Source of the DNA: Candidatus Thorarchaeota archaeon
GTDB lineage: Archaea > Asgardarchaeota > Thorarchaeia > Thorarchaeales > Thorarchaeaceae
DNA length: 37,638 bases
Direction: 5' to 3'
Assembly: GCA_030669595.1 (NCBI GenBank)
Contig: DAOVDG010000004.1
Coordinates: forward strand, 1 to 37,638
In this document: positions 1 through 6,841 of the stretch, piece after piece
How the letters are laid out: each line of letters opens with the position of its first letter
Numbering within the stretch: the first letter of the stretch is position 1
Position numbers and translations under genes: made by a program
Notes under the pieces: model-generated
Databases searched by the model: none
Told to the model about the DNA's origin: nothing
What the model saw: the letters and a program-made list of their open reading frames with translations, nothing else

Positions 1-254
1 GCATACCGTAGCGCTTCCGCGGGCTCGAGCGCTAACAAGACGTCCGCACCACCCGCAGGCACCAGTGGACCGTATTCACAGCCTAACCGGATATGGTTCA
101 TCACGCTACCGCCACGCTGTGCCATCCCGTGCGTCTCCGCACCCCTTACAGGATAGCCAGCCTTCAACGCCGCCTTGCCAATTATATTAGATAGCAGGAT
201 CACTCCCTGACCGCCAACGCCAACTAAAACGATGTCGCACACAGATGTTCTCAT
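1..254 (-). CDS. iorB: Indolepyruvate:ferredoxin oxidoreductase beta subunit, partial
   Basis: The first 84 codons of a gene that leaves the window on the left. The reading begins MRTSVCDIVLVGVGGQGV and continues with GAETHGMAQRGGSV, the hallmarks of the gamma-type domain of 2-oxoacid:ferredoxin oxidoreductases as found in IorB. With IorA it oxidatively decarboxylates aryl pyruvates (indolepyruvate, phenylpyruvate) to acyl-CoA and reduces ferredoxin, in the cytoplasm, during aromatic amino-acid breakdown. Its ATG overlaps the iorA stop in an ATGA (251-254), so the two are translationally coupled in the order iorA-iorB. The C-terminal part is outside the window. Confidence 0.88.
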   Translation of the reverse strand, partial: MRTSVCDIVLVGVGGQGVILLSNIIGKAALKAGYPVRGAETHGMAQRGGSVMNHIRLGCEYGPLVPAGGADVLLALEPAEALRY

Positions 255-2098
255 TCGACCACCTCGATAGCATTGTTGGTGCATATCTGTGCACAGACCC
301 CGCATCCAGTGCAGAGCGCGTTGATTCGTGCACTGTCCTCATCGAACTCAATTGCAGGACAGCCAAACTCCACGCATTTACGGCACCCTATGCAGTTCTC
401 GTTAACCGTGAACGGTCTTCGCTTTATACCCGACTTTCTCGCGATTATACTACAGGTCTGCTTTGCAACGACTACAGATAGCCCCTGAAACCCCCGTGCC
501 CGCTCGAAGGTCTCAATTGTCGTATTTAGGTCGTATGGGTCCACAGTCTCGACAAAATCCGCTCCCAGCGCCTTCGCAACTGTCTCAACCGATACTGCTT
601 TTGTTCTATCGCCGGTTGCGGTAAAGCCGGTTCCTGGATGAGGCTGATGCCCGGTCATTGCAGTTGTGCGGTTGTCAAGTATGACTAGGTTAATTCTATG
701 TTGATTGTAGACAGCATTGGCAATCCCAGGTAGTCCAGATGCGAAGAAAGTACTGTCACCTATTGTAGCAACAATCTCTTGGTCTGTGACTTCAGCGAGA
801 CCGCAGGCGGTTGTAATTGAAGAACCCATGTCAAATAGAATATCAGCAGTTTCTAATGGTGGTGCAATACTGAGCGTATAGCATCCGATGTCCGATGGGT
901 AGATTGCTTTTCCACGTGTAGCTGCTCGAATTGCATAATACGTAGCCCTGTGAGGACATCCAGCACAAAGAAGTGGAGGTCGTGGAGGCAATTCTGAAAC
1001 TTCGTTAGCTTTCTGGTCGATTACCTTCCAGTTAATACTTGTATTACAATTCAGAATCTTCGAGAGGGCCTCAATCACAATTCGCGGACTGTATTCGAAC
1101 GTTCGAGGGAAGAAATCCTGTTCTTTGCCAAGAATGTTTGTCTTGATTTCATTGAGCTGTGCAATCCTTCTAGCATGTGTTTCCAAGAATGGATTGAGTT
1201 CCTCAATCATCACCACTTGTTTATGACGATTAAGAAACTCTGATATCATCTTCTCAGGAACAGGATGTGTCATTCCAAGCTTCAATGTTTCAGCATTAAT
1301 ATCTAAAATTGATAAGGCCTCAACCACGTAATTGTATGAAACTCCGCTAGTTATTATTCCTAGATCTCCACTGCCAGTTGTGAAGTTAAGCTCCGTTGAT
1401 TCTGAGATTTCCATTGCAAGTTCAATCTGCTTCAAAAGCCAAGGATGGCGAATTCGAGCCACTGATGGTATTGGCACGAATCTGAATGGCTCTTTGACAA
1501 ATTTGACCTTTTTTGGTCTTTCTCGAATCGGGCCGAATGTGACTGGTGATCTAGTATGATTGATTCGGGTGGTTGTACGAAAGAGAATAGGTAACTCGAG
1601 CTTCTCTGAGATTTCGTAGGCTTGGAGTAACATTGACTTCGCTTCAGAAGGATCGGATGGTTCTATCAGAGGCATATTACCCATGAGTGCATAGTAGCGA
1701 GAATCATTCTCGTTTTGAGAGCTCCACATACTTGGATCGTCAGCAACAACTATGACCATCCCACTTCGAACTCCAACATAAGCTAATGAGAAGAATGGAT
1801 CGGCAGCTACATTCAGACCGGGTCCTTTGCATACCATCATGGATCGAACACCGGCTACAGCAGCAGCTCCAGCGACTTCCATTGCAACCTTTTCGTTAGT
1901 ACTGAATTCGAAATAGAAATCGGGAATGTGTGGCGCCATGAAAGTGAGATTATTTCCTATCTCGCTACTTGGAGTACCAGGGTACAAAGCAACCAGACGC
2001 ACTCCCGCTTCAAGCACTCCACGTGCTATTGATTCATTGGCAAGCAGAAGTATTTTTTTGCCAATATTGTCTTCTAGAAGTTGTTTTGGTTTGGTCAA
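251..2098 (-). CDS. iorA: Indolepyruvate:ferredoxin oxidoreductase alpha subunit
   Basis: Catalytic subunit of indolepyruvate oxidoreductase, about 615 aa, close to the usual family length. In order it shows an N-terminal TPP-pyrimidine domain (LYPGTPSSEIG), a central domain, the family motif LCAGCPHRA, a TPP/Mg-binding segment beginning GDSTFF, and a C-terminal ferredoxin domain. That domain has two cysteine sets, C-x2-C-x2-C-x4-CP and CTGCGVCAQIC, for 4Fe-4S clusters. An ATG at 2116 is in frame, but a strong SD (GGAGG, 2106-2110) sits 7 nt before a TTG at 2098, so the TTG is preferred. A TATA-like TTTTTAAA (2226-2233) lies about 130 bp upstream, right beside a GAACACGTGTTC palindrome. That makes regulated transcription plausible (inference). 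Confidence 0.93.
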   Translation of the reverse strand: MTKPKQLLEDNIGKKILLLANESIARGVLEAGVRLVALYPGTPSSEIGNNLTFMAPHIPDFYFEFSTNEKVAMEVAGAAAVAGVRSMMVCKGPGLNVAADPFFSLAYVGVRSGMVIVVADDPSMWSSQNENDSRYYALMGNMPLIEPSDPSEAKSMLLQAYEISEKLELPILFRTTTRINHTRSPVTFGPIRERPKKVKFVKEPFRFVPIPSVARIRHPWLLKQIELAMEISESTELNFTTGSGDLGIITSGVSYNYVVEALSILDINAETLKLGMTHPVPEKMISEFLNRHKQVVMIEELNPFLETHARRIAQLNEIKTNILGKEQDFFPRTFEYSPRIVIEALSKILNCNTSINWKVIDQKANEVSELPPRPPLLCAGCPHRATYYAIRAATRGKAIYPSDIGCYTLSIAPPLETADILFDMGSSITTACGLAEVTDQEIVATIGDSTFFASGLPGIANAVYNQHRINLVILDNRTTAMTGHQPHPGTGFTATGDRTKAVSVETVAKALGADFVETVDPYDLNTTIETFERARGFQGLSVVVAKQTCSIIARKSGIKRRPFTVNENCIGCRKCVEFGCPAIEFDEDSARINALCTGCGVCAQICTNNAIEVVE

Positions 2099-2105
2099 TG
2101 ATTGG

Positions 2106-2110
2106 CCTCC
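2106..2110 (-). promoter_or_regulatory. Shine-Dalgarno site that sets the iorA start
   Basis: GGAGG on the minus strand, 7 nt before TTG 2098. It lies inside the longer ATG-started frame, which argues against the ATG at 2116. Confidence 0.7.
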
Positions 2111-2239
2111 GTGCATTCGTATGAATGGTGTCGGGCGAAGAAAGAATCGTGGGTATCAGTCTTGCGGTATTAGACCTTATACATAAAAATCACCGAATAG
2201 AAAATCACAAATATTGAAAAATAGATTTAAAAACTCCTA

Positions 2240-2251
2240 GAACACGTGTTC
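2240..2251. promoter_or_regulatory. Palindrome 1 (GAACACGTGTTC), candidate operator
   Basis: Perfect 12-bp palindrome GAACACGTGTTC. It lies immediately upstream of the TATA-like TTTTTAAA (2226-2233) that would serve iorA. The same core recurs at 2517-2534 and, with one central change, at 2879-2892. It could be an operator for iorA or an origin-associated site; the sequence does not decide. Confidence 0.6.
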
Positions 2252-2313
2252 CAAATATCCGTGTCATATATTACCCAAATAGCTATCCACGTATTCGATT
2301 AATATGACATAAC

Positions 2314-2334
2314 ACCCCTTCATTTCCACTGGAG
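2314..2334 (-). promoter_or_regulatory. Origin recognition box A
   Basis: On the minus strand: CTCCAGTGGAAA, TGA, AGGGGT. One base differs from the dyad of the other two copies (CTCC for TTCC). The G-string is on the left, away from the A/T-rich core. Confidence 0.8.
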
Positions 2335-2360
2335 AATAGCTTGTGAGATGCATTGAGTGG

Positions 2361-2383
2361 TTATATATATAATATAATAAAAT
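2361..2383. other. A/T run, candidate duplex unwinding element
   Basis: 23 bases without G or C (a TATATATATAATATAATA-type run), midway between ORB A and ORB B. Such a run could also contain TATA boxes. Its position between inverted ORBs makes the origin reading the stronger one. Confidence 0.6.
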
Positions 2384-2456
2384 GGAGATGATCATTGAGT
2401 TCCAAATCTTATATAAATACTTTTCGGCATCTATTCTTATTGATACTTCTCTTAAT

Positions 2457-2477
2457 TTCCAGTGGAAATATAGGGGT
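2457..2477 (+). promoter_or_regulatory. Origin recognition box B
   Basis: On the plus strand: TTCCAGTGGAAA, TAT, AGGGGT. The dyad extends to a perfect arm pair ATTTCC...GGAAAT around AGT. It is the mirror partner of ORB A about 130 bp away. Confidence 0.85.
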
Positions 2478-2516
2478 CGGAGAGATGTGCTGATCGAAAC
2501 ACAATTCAAAAGAACT

Positions 2517-2534
2517 TTAGAACACGTGTTCTAA
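2517..2534. promoter_or_regulatory. Palindrome 2, perfect 18 bp
   Basis: TTAGAACACGTGTTCTAA is its own reverse complement over 18 bases. It lies 40 bp right of ORB B and 37 bp beyond the 3' end of the small gene at 2572-2862. No gene start is next to it, so an origin-linked or structural role is as likely as promoter control. Confidence 0.6.
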
Positions 2535-2571
2535 CGATTGTAATACGATAGATACAAAATCCGAAACAATT

Positions 2572-2862
2572 CTACATCACTTCTTCAAGTACTATGAAGA
2601 TTCGGACCGTCAGAATGTCTTGGTATGAATGGAAGAGAGAATCGAATTCACCTCGATACTCCCTCGGTACAAAGATCGCAGAATTAGCAACAGCTTCTGC
2701 ACCTACACACTTGTCAAGTAACCCTGGCTTTCGTCTTTGTTTAGTCCCTGTCTTTGTCTTCCAAGAATACAAGAATCCGTAAAGCTCCTTTGTGAAAGAA
2801 ACCCTTCTGGCATTCCTCTGACGAGCATGTCTGCAGTCATAGAGATAAACAAAGCTTGACAT
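2572..2862 (-). CDS. Small conserved-looking protein of unknown function
   Basis: Product of about 96 aa that I do not recognise. It is basic and mixed, without membrane segments: an N-terminal RRVSFTKELYGFLYSW stretch, a basic TKQRRKPGLLDK segment, then NSAIFVPREYRGEF and a hydrophobic end VRIFIVLEEV. This reads like a folded cytosolic or nucleic-acid-associated domain rather than a chance frame. ATG 2862 is chosen; a TTG at 2874 would add four codons. Palindrome 3 (2879-2892) lies just upstream, so the gene is probably controlled through it. It sits between the predicted origin and the divergently transcribed lysine-degradation operon. No SD is evident. Confidence 0.55.
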   Translation of the reverse strand: MSSFVYLYDCRHARQRNARRVSFTKELYGFLYSWKTKTGTKQRRKPGLLDKCVGAEAVANSAIFVPREYRGEFDSLFHSYQDILTVRIFIVLEEVM

Positions 2863-2878
2863 TTTTTCAGCCAAAACT

Positions 2879-2892
2879 AGAACACATGTTCT
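2879..2892. promoter_or_regulatory. Palindrome 3 (AGAACACATGTTCT), candidate operator
   Basis: Same 14-bp core as palindromes 1 and 2 with one central mismatch (CA instead of CG). It lies 16 bp before the ATG of the small gene at 2862 and 114 bp before the divergent lysine operon, so it could control either or both. Confidence 0.55.
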
Positions 2893-2969
2893 GATTCTTT
2901 AGTCCAAGTATTACACGTACAAGAGGGAAGGCTTAAAGCGGAAATGCCTTTCTCAACAGCCGCCCCAGT

Positions 2970-2996
2970 CCTTGGGTCACATTCCCATCCCCAAGG
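2970..2996 (+). promoter_or_regulatory. Leader hairpin covering the SD of the lysine operon
   Basis: CCTTGGG (2970-2976) pairs with CCCAAGG (2990-2996) across a 13-nt loop. The 3' arm takes in the first two bases of the SD GGAGG (2995-2999), whose GTG start follows at 3007. A weaker AAGGC/GCCTT pairing precedes it at about 2928-2950. The arrangement could make translation of the operon conditional. It resembles no riboswitch class I know. Confidence 0.4.
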
Positions 2997-3006
2997 AGGA
3001 AATATC

Positions 3007-4320
3007 GTGAACATCATTGGTCTGAGAAAAGAAGAGAAGATGTTCGAAACCAGAATTCCCATTGTTCCTGAGCATATCAAACTCTTGACCACCAAATACG
3101 GGATTCAGTTCGTTGTTGAACCGAGTAATCAACGAGCTTTTGGATCCAGCGAGTTTGAAGAAGTTGGCGCGGAGATCAAACTCCTAAAGGGAACAGATGT
3201 TCCTGTGATTCTGGGAGTGAAAGAGATGCCTAACAACTTCTACGAAAAAGGAAAGGTGTACATTTTCTTCAGTCATACAATCAAGGGCCAGAAGCACAAT
3301 ATGCCAATGTTGAAACAAATCATGGACGTAGGTGCAACTCTCATCGACTACGAACGCATTGTGAATGAGAAAGGGTTCAGATTGATTTTCTTTGGCAACT
3401 GGGCCGGCCTCGCAGGGATGTCCGAAACATTTCGTATTCTGGGCTTAAGGCTTGAGGTCGAGGGTATTAAACCGAATCCATTCTCTGGTATGAAACATAC
3501 TACACAATACAAAAACCTTGATGAACTCAAGAAAGGAATCCAAACATTAGGCAAGCGCATCGAAGAACTGGGTCTACCTGATTCTTTGACACCTTTTATC
3601 GTGGGATTTGCAGGATACGGGAATGCATCACGGGGCGCACAGGAGATATTCGACATACTTCCACACGAAACAATAGAACCCAAAGACTTGGCTAGTATTA
3701 CAGCAAAGCGGGACCTGCTCTACAAGTGTATCTTCAAGGAAGAGCATATGGTGCAGCCACTAGATTCTTCAGCAAAATTCGAACTTATGGACTACTACGA
3801 ACATGGTGCTACGAAATACAAGGGCATATTCGAATCTTATGTTTCTCATCTGACGGTATTAATGAATTGCATTTACTGGACGAAGAAATCCCCACATCTT
3901 GTGACAAAGGACTTCATCCGAAAGCACTGGAGTGATCCTAATCGCCGACTACGAATTGTCGGAGATATCTCGTGTGATGTTAACGGCGCAATGGAATTCA
4001 CTCTTCAGTGTACTGATGTTGGCGAGCCTGCATTCGTCTACCTCGTGGACGAAAACCGTGCGGTTTTAGGTGTGGAAGGCAATGGACCAGTTGTCATGGC
4101 AGTGGACAACCTTCCCACAGAGATTCCACGCGAATCATCCACTTCATTCAGTGAAACTCTGCTAGGTTTCATACCTGCTCTAGCAAAGGCAAATTTCACA
4201 GTTCCCTTTGGCCAGCTCAATCTCACCAGAGAGCTCAAGGATGCAACAATTGTATACAATGGAGAGCTGACTAAGAATTACGAATATCTCAAGCAATATC
4301 TACCAACCAAGGAGAATTAG
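3007..4320 (+). CDS. Lysine-ketoglutarate reductase-type saccharopine dehydrogenase
   Basis: Homologue of the LKR half of the plant/animal bifunctional enzyme AASS (condenses lysine with 2-oxoglutarate to saccharopine using NADPH), of the AlaDH/PNT fold family. The N-terminus MNIIGLRKEEKMFETRIPI matches the LKR signature (R-[KR]-E ... E-x-R-x-P), followed by VIFGVKE-like and FFSHTIKGQ segments and a Rossmann motif GFAGYGNASRG near residue 200. An ATG at 2944 is in frame, but GGAGG (2995-2999) lies 7 nt before GTG 3007, and homology begins there, so GTG is the start (437 aa). The saccharopine dehydrogenase gene follows after 2 bp. Direction in the cell (catabolic or biosynthetic) cannot be read; pairing with SDH and nearby iorAB suggest catabolism (inference). 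Confidence 0.85.
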   Translation: MNIIGLRKEEKMFETRIPIVPEHIKLLTTKYGIQFVVEPSNQRAFGSSEFEEVGAEIKLLKGTDVPVILGVKEMPNNFYEKGKVYIFFSHTIKGQKHNMPMLKQIMDVGATLIDYERIVNEKGFRLIFFGNWAGLAGMSETFRILGLRLEVEGIKPNPFSGMKHTTQYKNLDELKKGIQTLGKRIEELGLPDSLTPFIVGFAGYGNASRGAQEIFDILPHETIEPKDLASITAKRDLLYKCIFKEEHMVQPLDSSAKFELMDYYEHGATKYKGIFESYVSHLTVLMNCIYWTKKSPHLVTKDFIRKHWSDPNRRLRIVGDISCDVNGAMEFTLQCTDVGEPAFVYLVDENRAVLGVEGNGPVVMAVDNLPTEIPRESSTSFSETLLGFIPALAKANFTVPFGQLNLTRELKDATIVYNGELTKNYEYLKQYLPTKEN

Positions 4321-4322
4321 CA

Positions 4323-5639
4323 ATGCAGAAAGTACTCTGTCTTGGTGCGGGTCTCGTGGCCCGCCCGTACATTCAATACTTGTGCAAACACGGATTTCAT
4401 GTTATTGTGGCTAGTCGGACAAAGAGCAAAGCCGAGCGATTGATTGAAGGATGTGAGAGCGCAAAGGCTATCACCCTGAACATCAAGGCTGATGATGAAC
4501 TACTTGACAAGCTAGTTGCCGAAACTGACTTGACTTGTTCGCTGTTACCTTACACCTACCACGTGAAAGTTGCAAAACTAGCAATTAAATATCACAAGCC
4601 ATTCTGCACAACTTCATACATTTCCGATGAAATGCAAGCGCTGAATAATGAGGCAAAGAAAGCAGGAATCTTGGCACTGAACGAGTGTGGAGTTGATCCT
4701 GGAATCGATCACATGAGTGCCATGAAGATAATCGATGACATTCACAGCAAAGGCGGCAAGGTCATAAGTTTCACATCTTTTACTGGAGGACTTCCGGCTC
4801 CTGATGCCAATAACAATCCATTTGGATACAAACTTTCTTGGAGTCCAAGAGGCGTTCTTCTTGCAGGCAGGAACGAAGCTCACTTCCTACGCGACGGCAA
4901 GGATGTAGTGATTCCGGGTCCCGAACTCTTTGATAATTATGAGATCATGGAGGTTCCAAGGATGGGAAAGTTTGAAGGATATCCCAACAGGGACAGTATA
5001 TCCTATATTGACATCTACAATATATCAGAAACAAAGACAATGCTACGTGGAACTTTCAGAAACCCAGGTTGGTGTAACACACTCAAAAAAATTGCAGACT
5101 TGGGCCTATTAGAACTTGATGAACAGTCCTTTGAAAATATGACATACACAGACATGATGCGCAAACTAACAGATTCTAAGAATGGTGATTTACAGGGTGC
5201 AGTTGCAAAAGCGGCTGGTCTAGAGAAGAGTGACCCAATCATTTCCCGCTTGAAATGGCTTGGCCTCTTCAGTGATACAGAGATTCCTTCCGATATCACA
5301 ACATGTCTTGATGTATTATGCCATCTCTTTGAAGAGAAGCTGCAGTACGCTTCTGGGGAACGTGACATGATAGTCATGCATCACGAGTTCATAGCAGAGT
5401 ACAGAAACAAGAAAGAGAAGATAACATCAACACTGATTGACTATGGTATTCCAAATGGGGACAGCTCGATGTCAAGAACTGTCGCACTACCTGTAGCAGT
5501 GGCAAGCAGAATGATTCTTGAGGGTAGAATCACCCTAACCGGAGTTCACAGACCAATAATGTCTGAATTATACGAGCCGATTCTAAATGAACTTGAAAGC
5601 CTTGGAATCAAGCTTGAAGATTGCACTATGACACTATGA
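4323..5639 (+). CDS. Saccharopine dehydrogenase (glutamate-forming)
   Basis: Homologue of the SDH half of AASS and of yeast Lys9. It oxidises saccharopine to glutamate and 2-aminoadipate-6-semialdehyde. The N-terminus KVLCLGAGLVARPYI is a Rossmann nucleotide-binding loop, with CGVDPGIDHM and SFTGGLPAPDANNNPFGYK characteristic of the family; 438 aa is the usual length. AAGGAG at the end of the upstream gene provides the SD. It forms a tight two-gene operon with the LKR gene, in the same order as the fused eukaryotic protein. No frameshift or missing motif seen. Confidence 0.92.
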   Translation: MQKVLCLGAGLVARPYIQYLCKHGFHVIVASRTKSKAERLIEGCESAKAITLNIKADDELLDKLVAETDLTCSLLPYTYHVKVAKLAIKYHKPFCTTSYISDEMQALNNEAKKAGILALNECGVDPGIDHMSAMKIIDDIHSKGGKVISFTSFTGGLPAPDANNNPFGYKLSWSPRGVLLAGRNEAHFLRDGKDVVIPGPELFDNYEIMEVPRMGKFEGYPNRDSISYIDIYNISETKTMLRGTFRNPGWCNTLKKIADLGLLELDEQSFENMTYTDMMRKLTDSKNGDLQGAVAKAAGLEKSDPIISRLKWLGLFSDTEIPSDITTCLDVLCHLFEEKLQYASGERDMIVMHHEFIAEYRNKKEKITSTLIDYGIPNGDSSMSRTVALPVAVASRMILEGRITLTGVHRPIMSELYEPILNELESLGIKLEDCTMTL

Positions 5640-5734
5640 GCCAGCGCTCCCAACTCGGGGCCACTCACAAGGACACAAGCTCACACTTGCAAGAATAGAA
5701 CAAGGTTCACAGCATAGTTGCTCTCAAAAACAAC

Positions 5735-6361
5735 TTACTTACCAATTCGTATTTGAATCGCTGCCAGTATCTCTTCTGCTCTTTCAATATCACTTTGAAC
5801 TTCTGTCAGCTCTGTCTTGAGACGGTATGTATAACCCGATCTGTTACCATGTCTCTCCAGATGGGCTTCGCCGTTGCTCCACATTCGTGCAAGGTACGTT
5901 GATGCAGTGCTTTTCGGCAGGTCCTCCTCAAACGTAGATTCATAGATTTCTGCTACATCTAATGATGAGAACTTTCCATGTTTGAACGAAGCATAGATTA
6001 TCATCTGCATCTTCTCATAGTTGCTCATAGATTCATAGCTGATGTCTTCAAAATCAATATCTGCCAATTCTTCAACTGTTGGGGCAAATGTGCAGCCTGT
6101 ACTAGTTTCCAAAAACACCTTAAACTTTCCAACCATTTCTTCAGGGTTCCCTTTTACTTGGAAGCTTGATTCTTCTCCAGTCGATTCATCAGAAACCAGA
6201 ATCTTGAAGTCAAAAGGCGATTGAGTAAGTGAAAGAATCTTTTGAAACCGATTGAGAGCTTCATCTGGTCTGACGTACTTGCATTGAAAAATCTCGCGTA
6301 AACCAGGTCCAGAGCTGTAAGTGAACTCGTATACGTAATTGGTTCTTTCACCTTCTGCCAT
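5735..6361 (-). CDS. Winged-helix DNA-binding regulator, two-domain
   Basis: Product of about 208 aa. The N-terminal half (NYVYEFTYSSGPG onward) is an alpha/beta domain I cannot name, possibly a sensor. The C-terminal half (from about residue 115) looks like a winged helix: SLDVAEIYESTF as first helices, PKSTASTYLARMW as recognition helix, then a wing with GNRSGYTYRLK and a final helix. ATG 6361 is chosen; a GTG at 6394 would add 11 codons but is not preceded by an SD. Upstream lies a region with five ATTCACAA sites, which may be its own targets (inference). It faces convergently toward the saccharopine dehydrogenase gene. Confidence 0.7.
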   Translation of the reverse strand: MAEGERTNYVYEFTYSSGPGLREIFQCKYVRPDEALNRFQKILSLTQSPFDFKILVSDESTGEESSFQVKGNPEEMVGKFKVFLETSTGCTFAPTVEELADIDFEDISYESMSNYEKMQMIIYASFKHGKFSSLDVAEIYESTFEEDLPKSTASTYLARMWSNGEAHLERHGNRSGYTYRLKTELTEVQSDIERAEEILAAIQIRIGK

Positions 6362-6401
6362 GATTCTAGCACACTCCAAATAGGGGACCCACACTATTGC
6401 T

Positions 6402-6814
6402 ATTCACAATAGAATACACACATTTTGCAAATAAATGTGAGTATGTGAATTGCCAATACCTAGGTAAGCGCAAGATATTGCGTCTGTATACGTTCAAGAG
6501 CCCCTCATCACGATTCTCCTGTGGTAGCATGCTCTACACTCCGTAATGAACAAAATAGGACCTATCCGCCCCCTAATTAAAAAAATAAGCAATTACTCCA
6601 CATCTTCAAGCATTCACTTGAATATGCGATTTGTGAATAGCCTATAAGGGATAAAGAACTCTTCTTACTCAGTTCCAGTGGAAACGGAGGGGTGTGTCCA
6701 TTCACAAGGATGAACGGCATTATGAACTCCTTCTGCATACAATGAAGGCTTATAGTCCCCAATTTCTCTGAACGATTCACAATTATGGCGCCATTCACAA
6801 CAGAATAGTGTGAA
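6402..6814. repeat. Cluster of ATTCACAA sites in a 480-bp gene-free region
   Basis: The 8-mer ATTCACAA occurs five times between the regulator and the nucleotidyltransferase: 6402-6409, 6631-6638 (reverse), 6700-6707, 6775-6782 and 6793-6800. Two copies extend to ATTCACAA-Y-AGAATA, and the last pairs with TGTGAA at 6809-6814 as an inverted repeat. ATTCACTTGAAT at 6612-6623 is a related near-palindrome. The region 6362-6841 has no convincing gene; it also holds ORB C and an A-rich TTAAAAAAATAA run near 6578-6589. Probable multi-site operator or origin accessory region. Confidence 0.6.
6673..6693 (+). promoter_or_regulatory. Origin recognition box C
   Basis: TTCCAGTGGAAA, CGG, AGGGGT on the plus strand: the closest of the three copies to the published archaeal ORB pattern (dyad plus G-string). 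It lies 4.2 kb right of the ORB A/B pair. I found no clear inverted partner, so it may be an accessory Orc1/Cdc6 site or half of a second origin. Confidence 0.75.
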
Positions 6815-6841
6815 CTACTGTTAATGTGGTGAATTTGATAA

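Larger units (their letters stand above)
2314..2477. other. Predicted chromosomal replication origin (inverted ORBs around an A/T-rich unwinding region)
   Basis: Two 21-bp origin recognition boxes in opposite orientation bracket an A/T-rich block of about 120 bp. Archaeal Orc1/Cdc6 proteins bind ORBs made of the dyad TTCCAGTGGAAA followed by a G-string, and both copies here match that pattern, including AGGGGT at a 3-base spacing. The two G-strings point outward. Inside are 23 consecutive A/T bases (2361-2383) and a further TATATAAATA stretch (2410-2419), suitable as the duplex unwinding element. No convincing gene occupies 2099-2571; an 81-codon frame here has no recognisable homology and overlaps the ORBs. 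Origin function is inference from motif architecture. Confidence 0.8.

Noticed and set aside
2264-2509. 81-codon frame on the minus strand in the origin region
   Set aside because: It lies over both ORBs and the A/T run, has no recognisable family, and its composition reflects the A/T-rich DNA.
6577-6798. 73-codon minus-strand frame in the ATTCACAA region
   Set aside because: It covers ORB C and the repeated sites; composition and lack of homology suggest non-coding.
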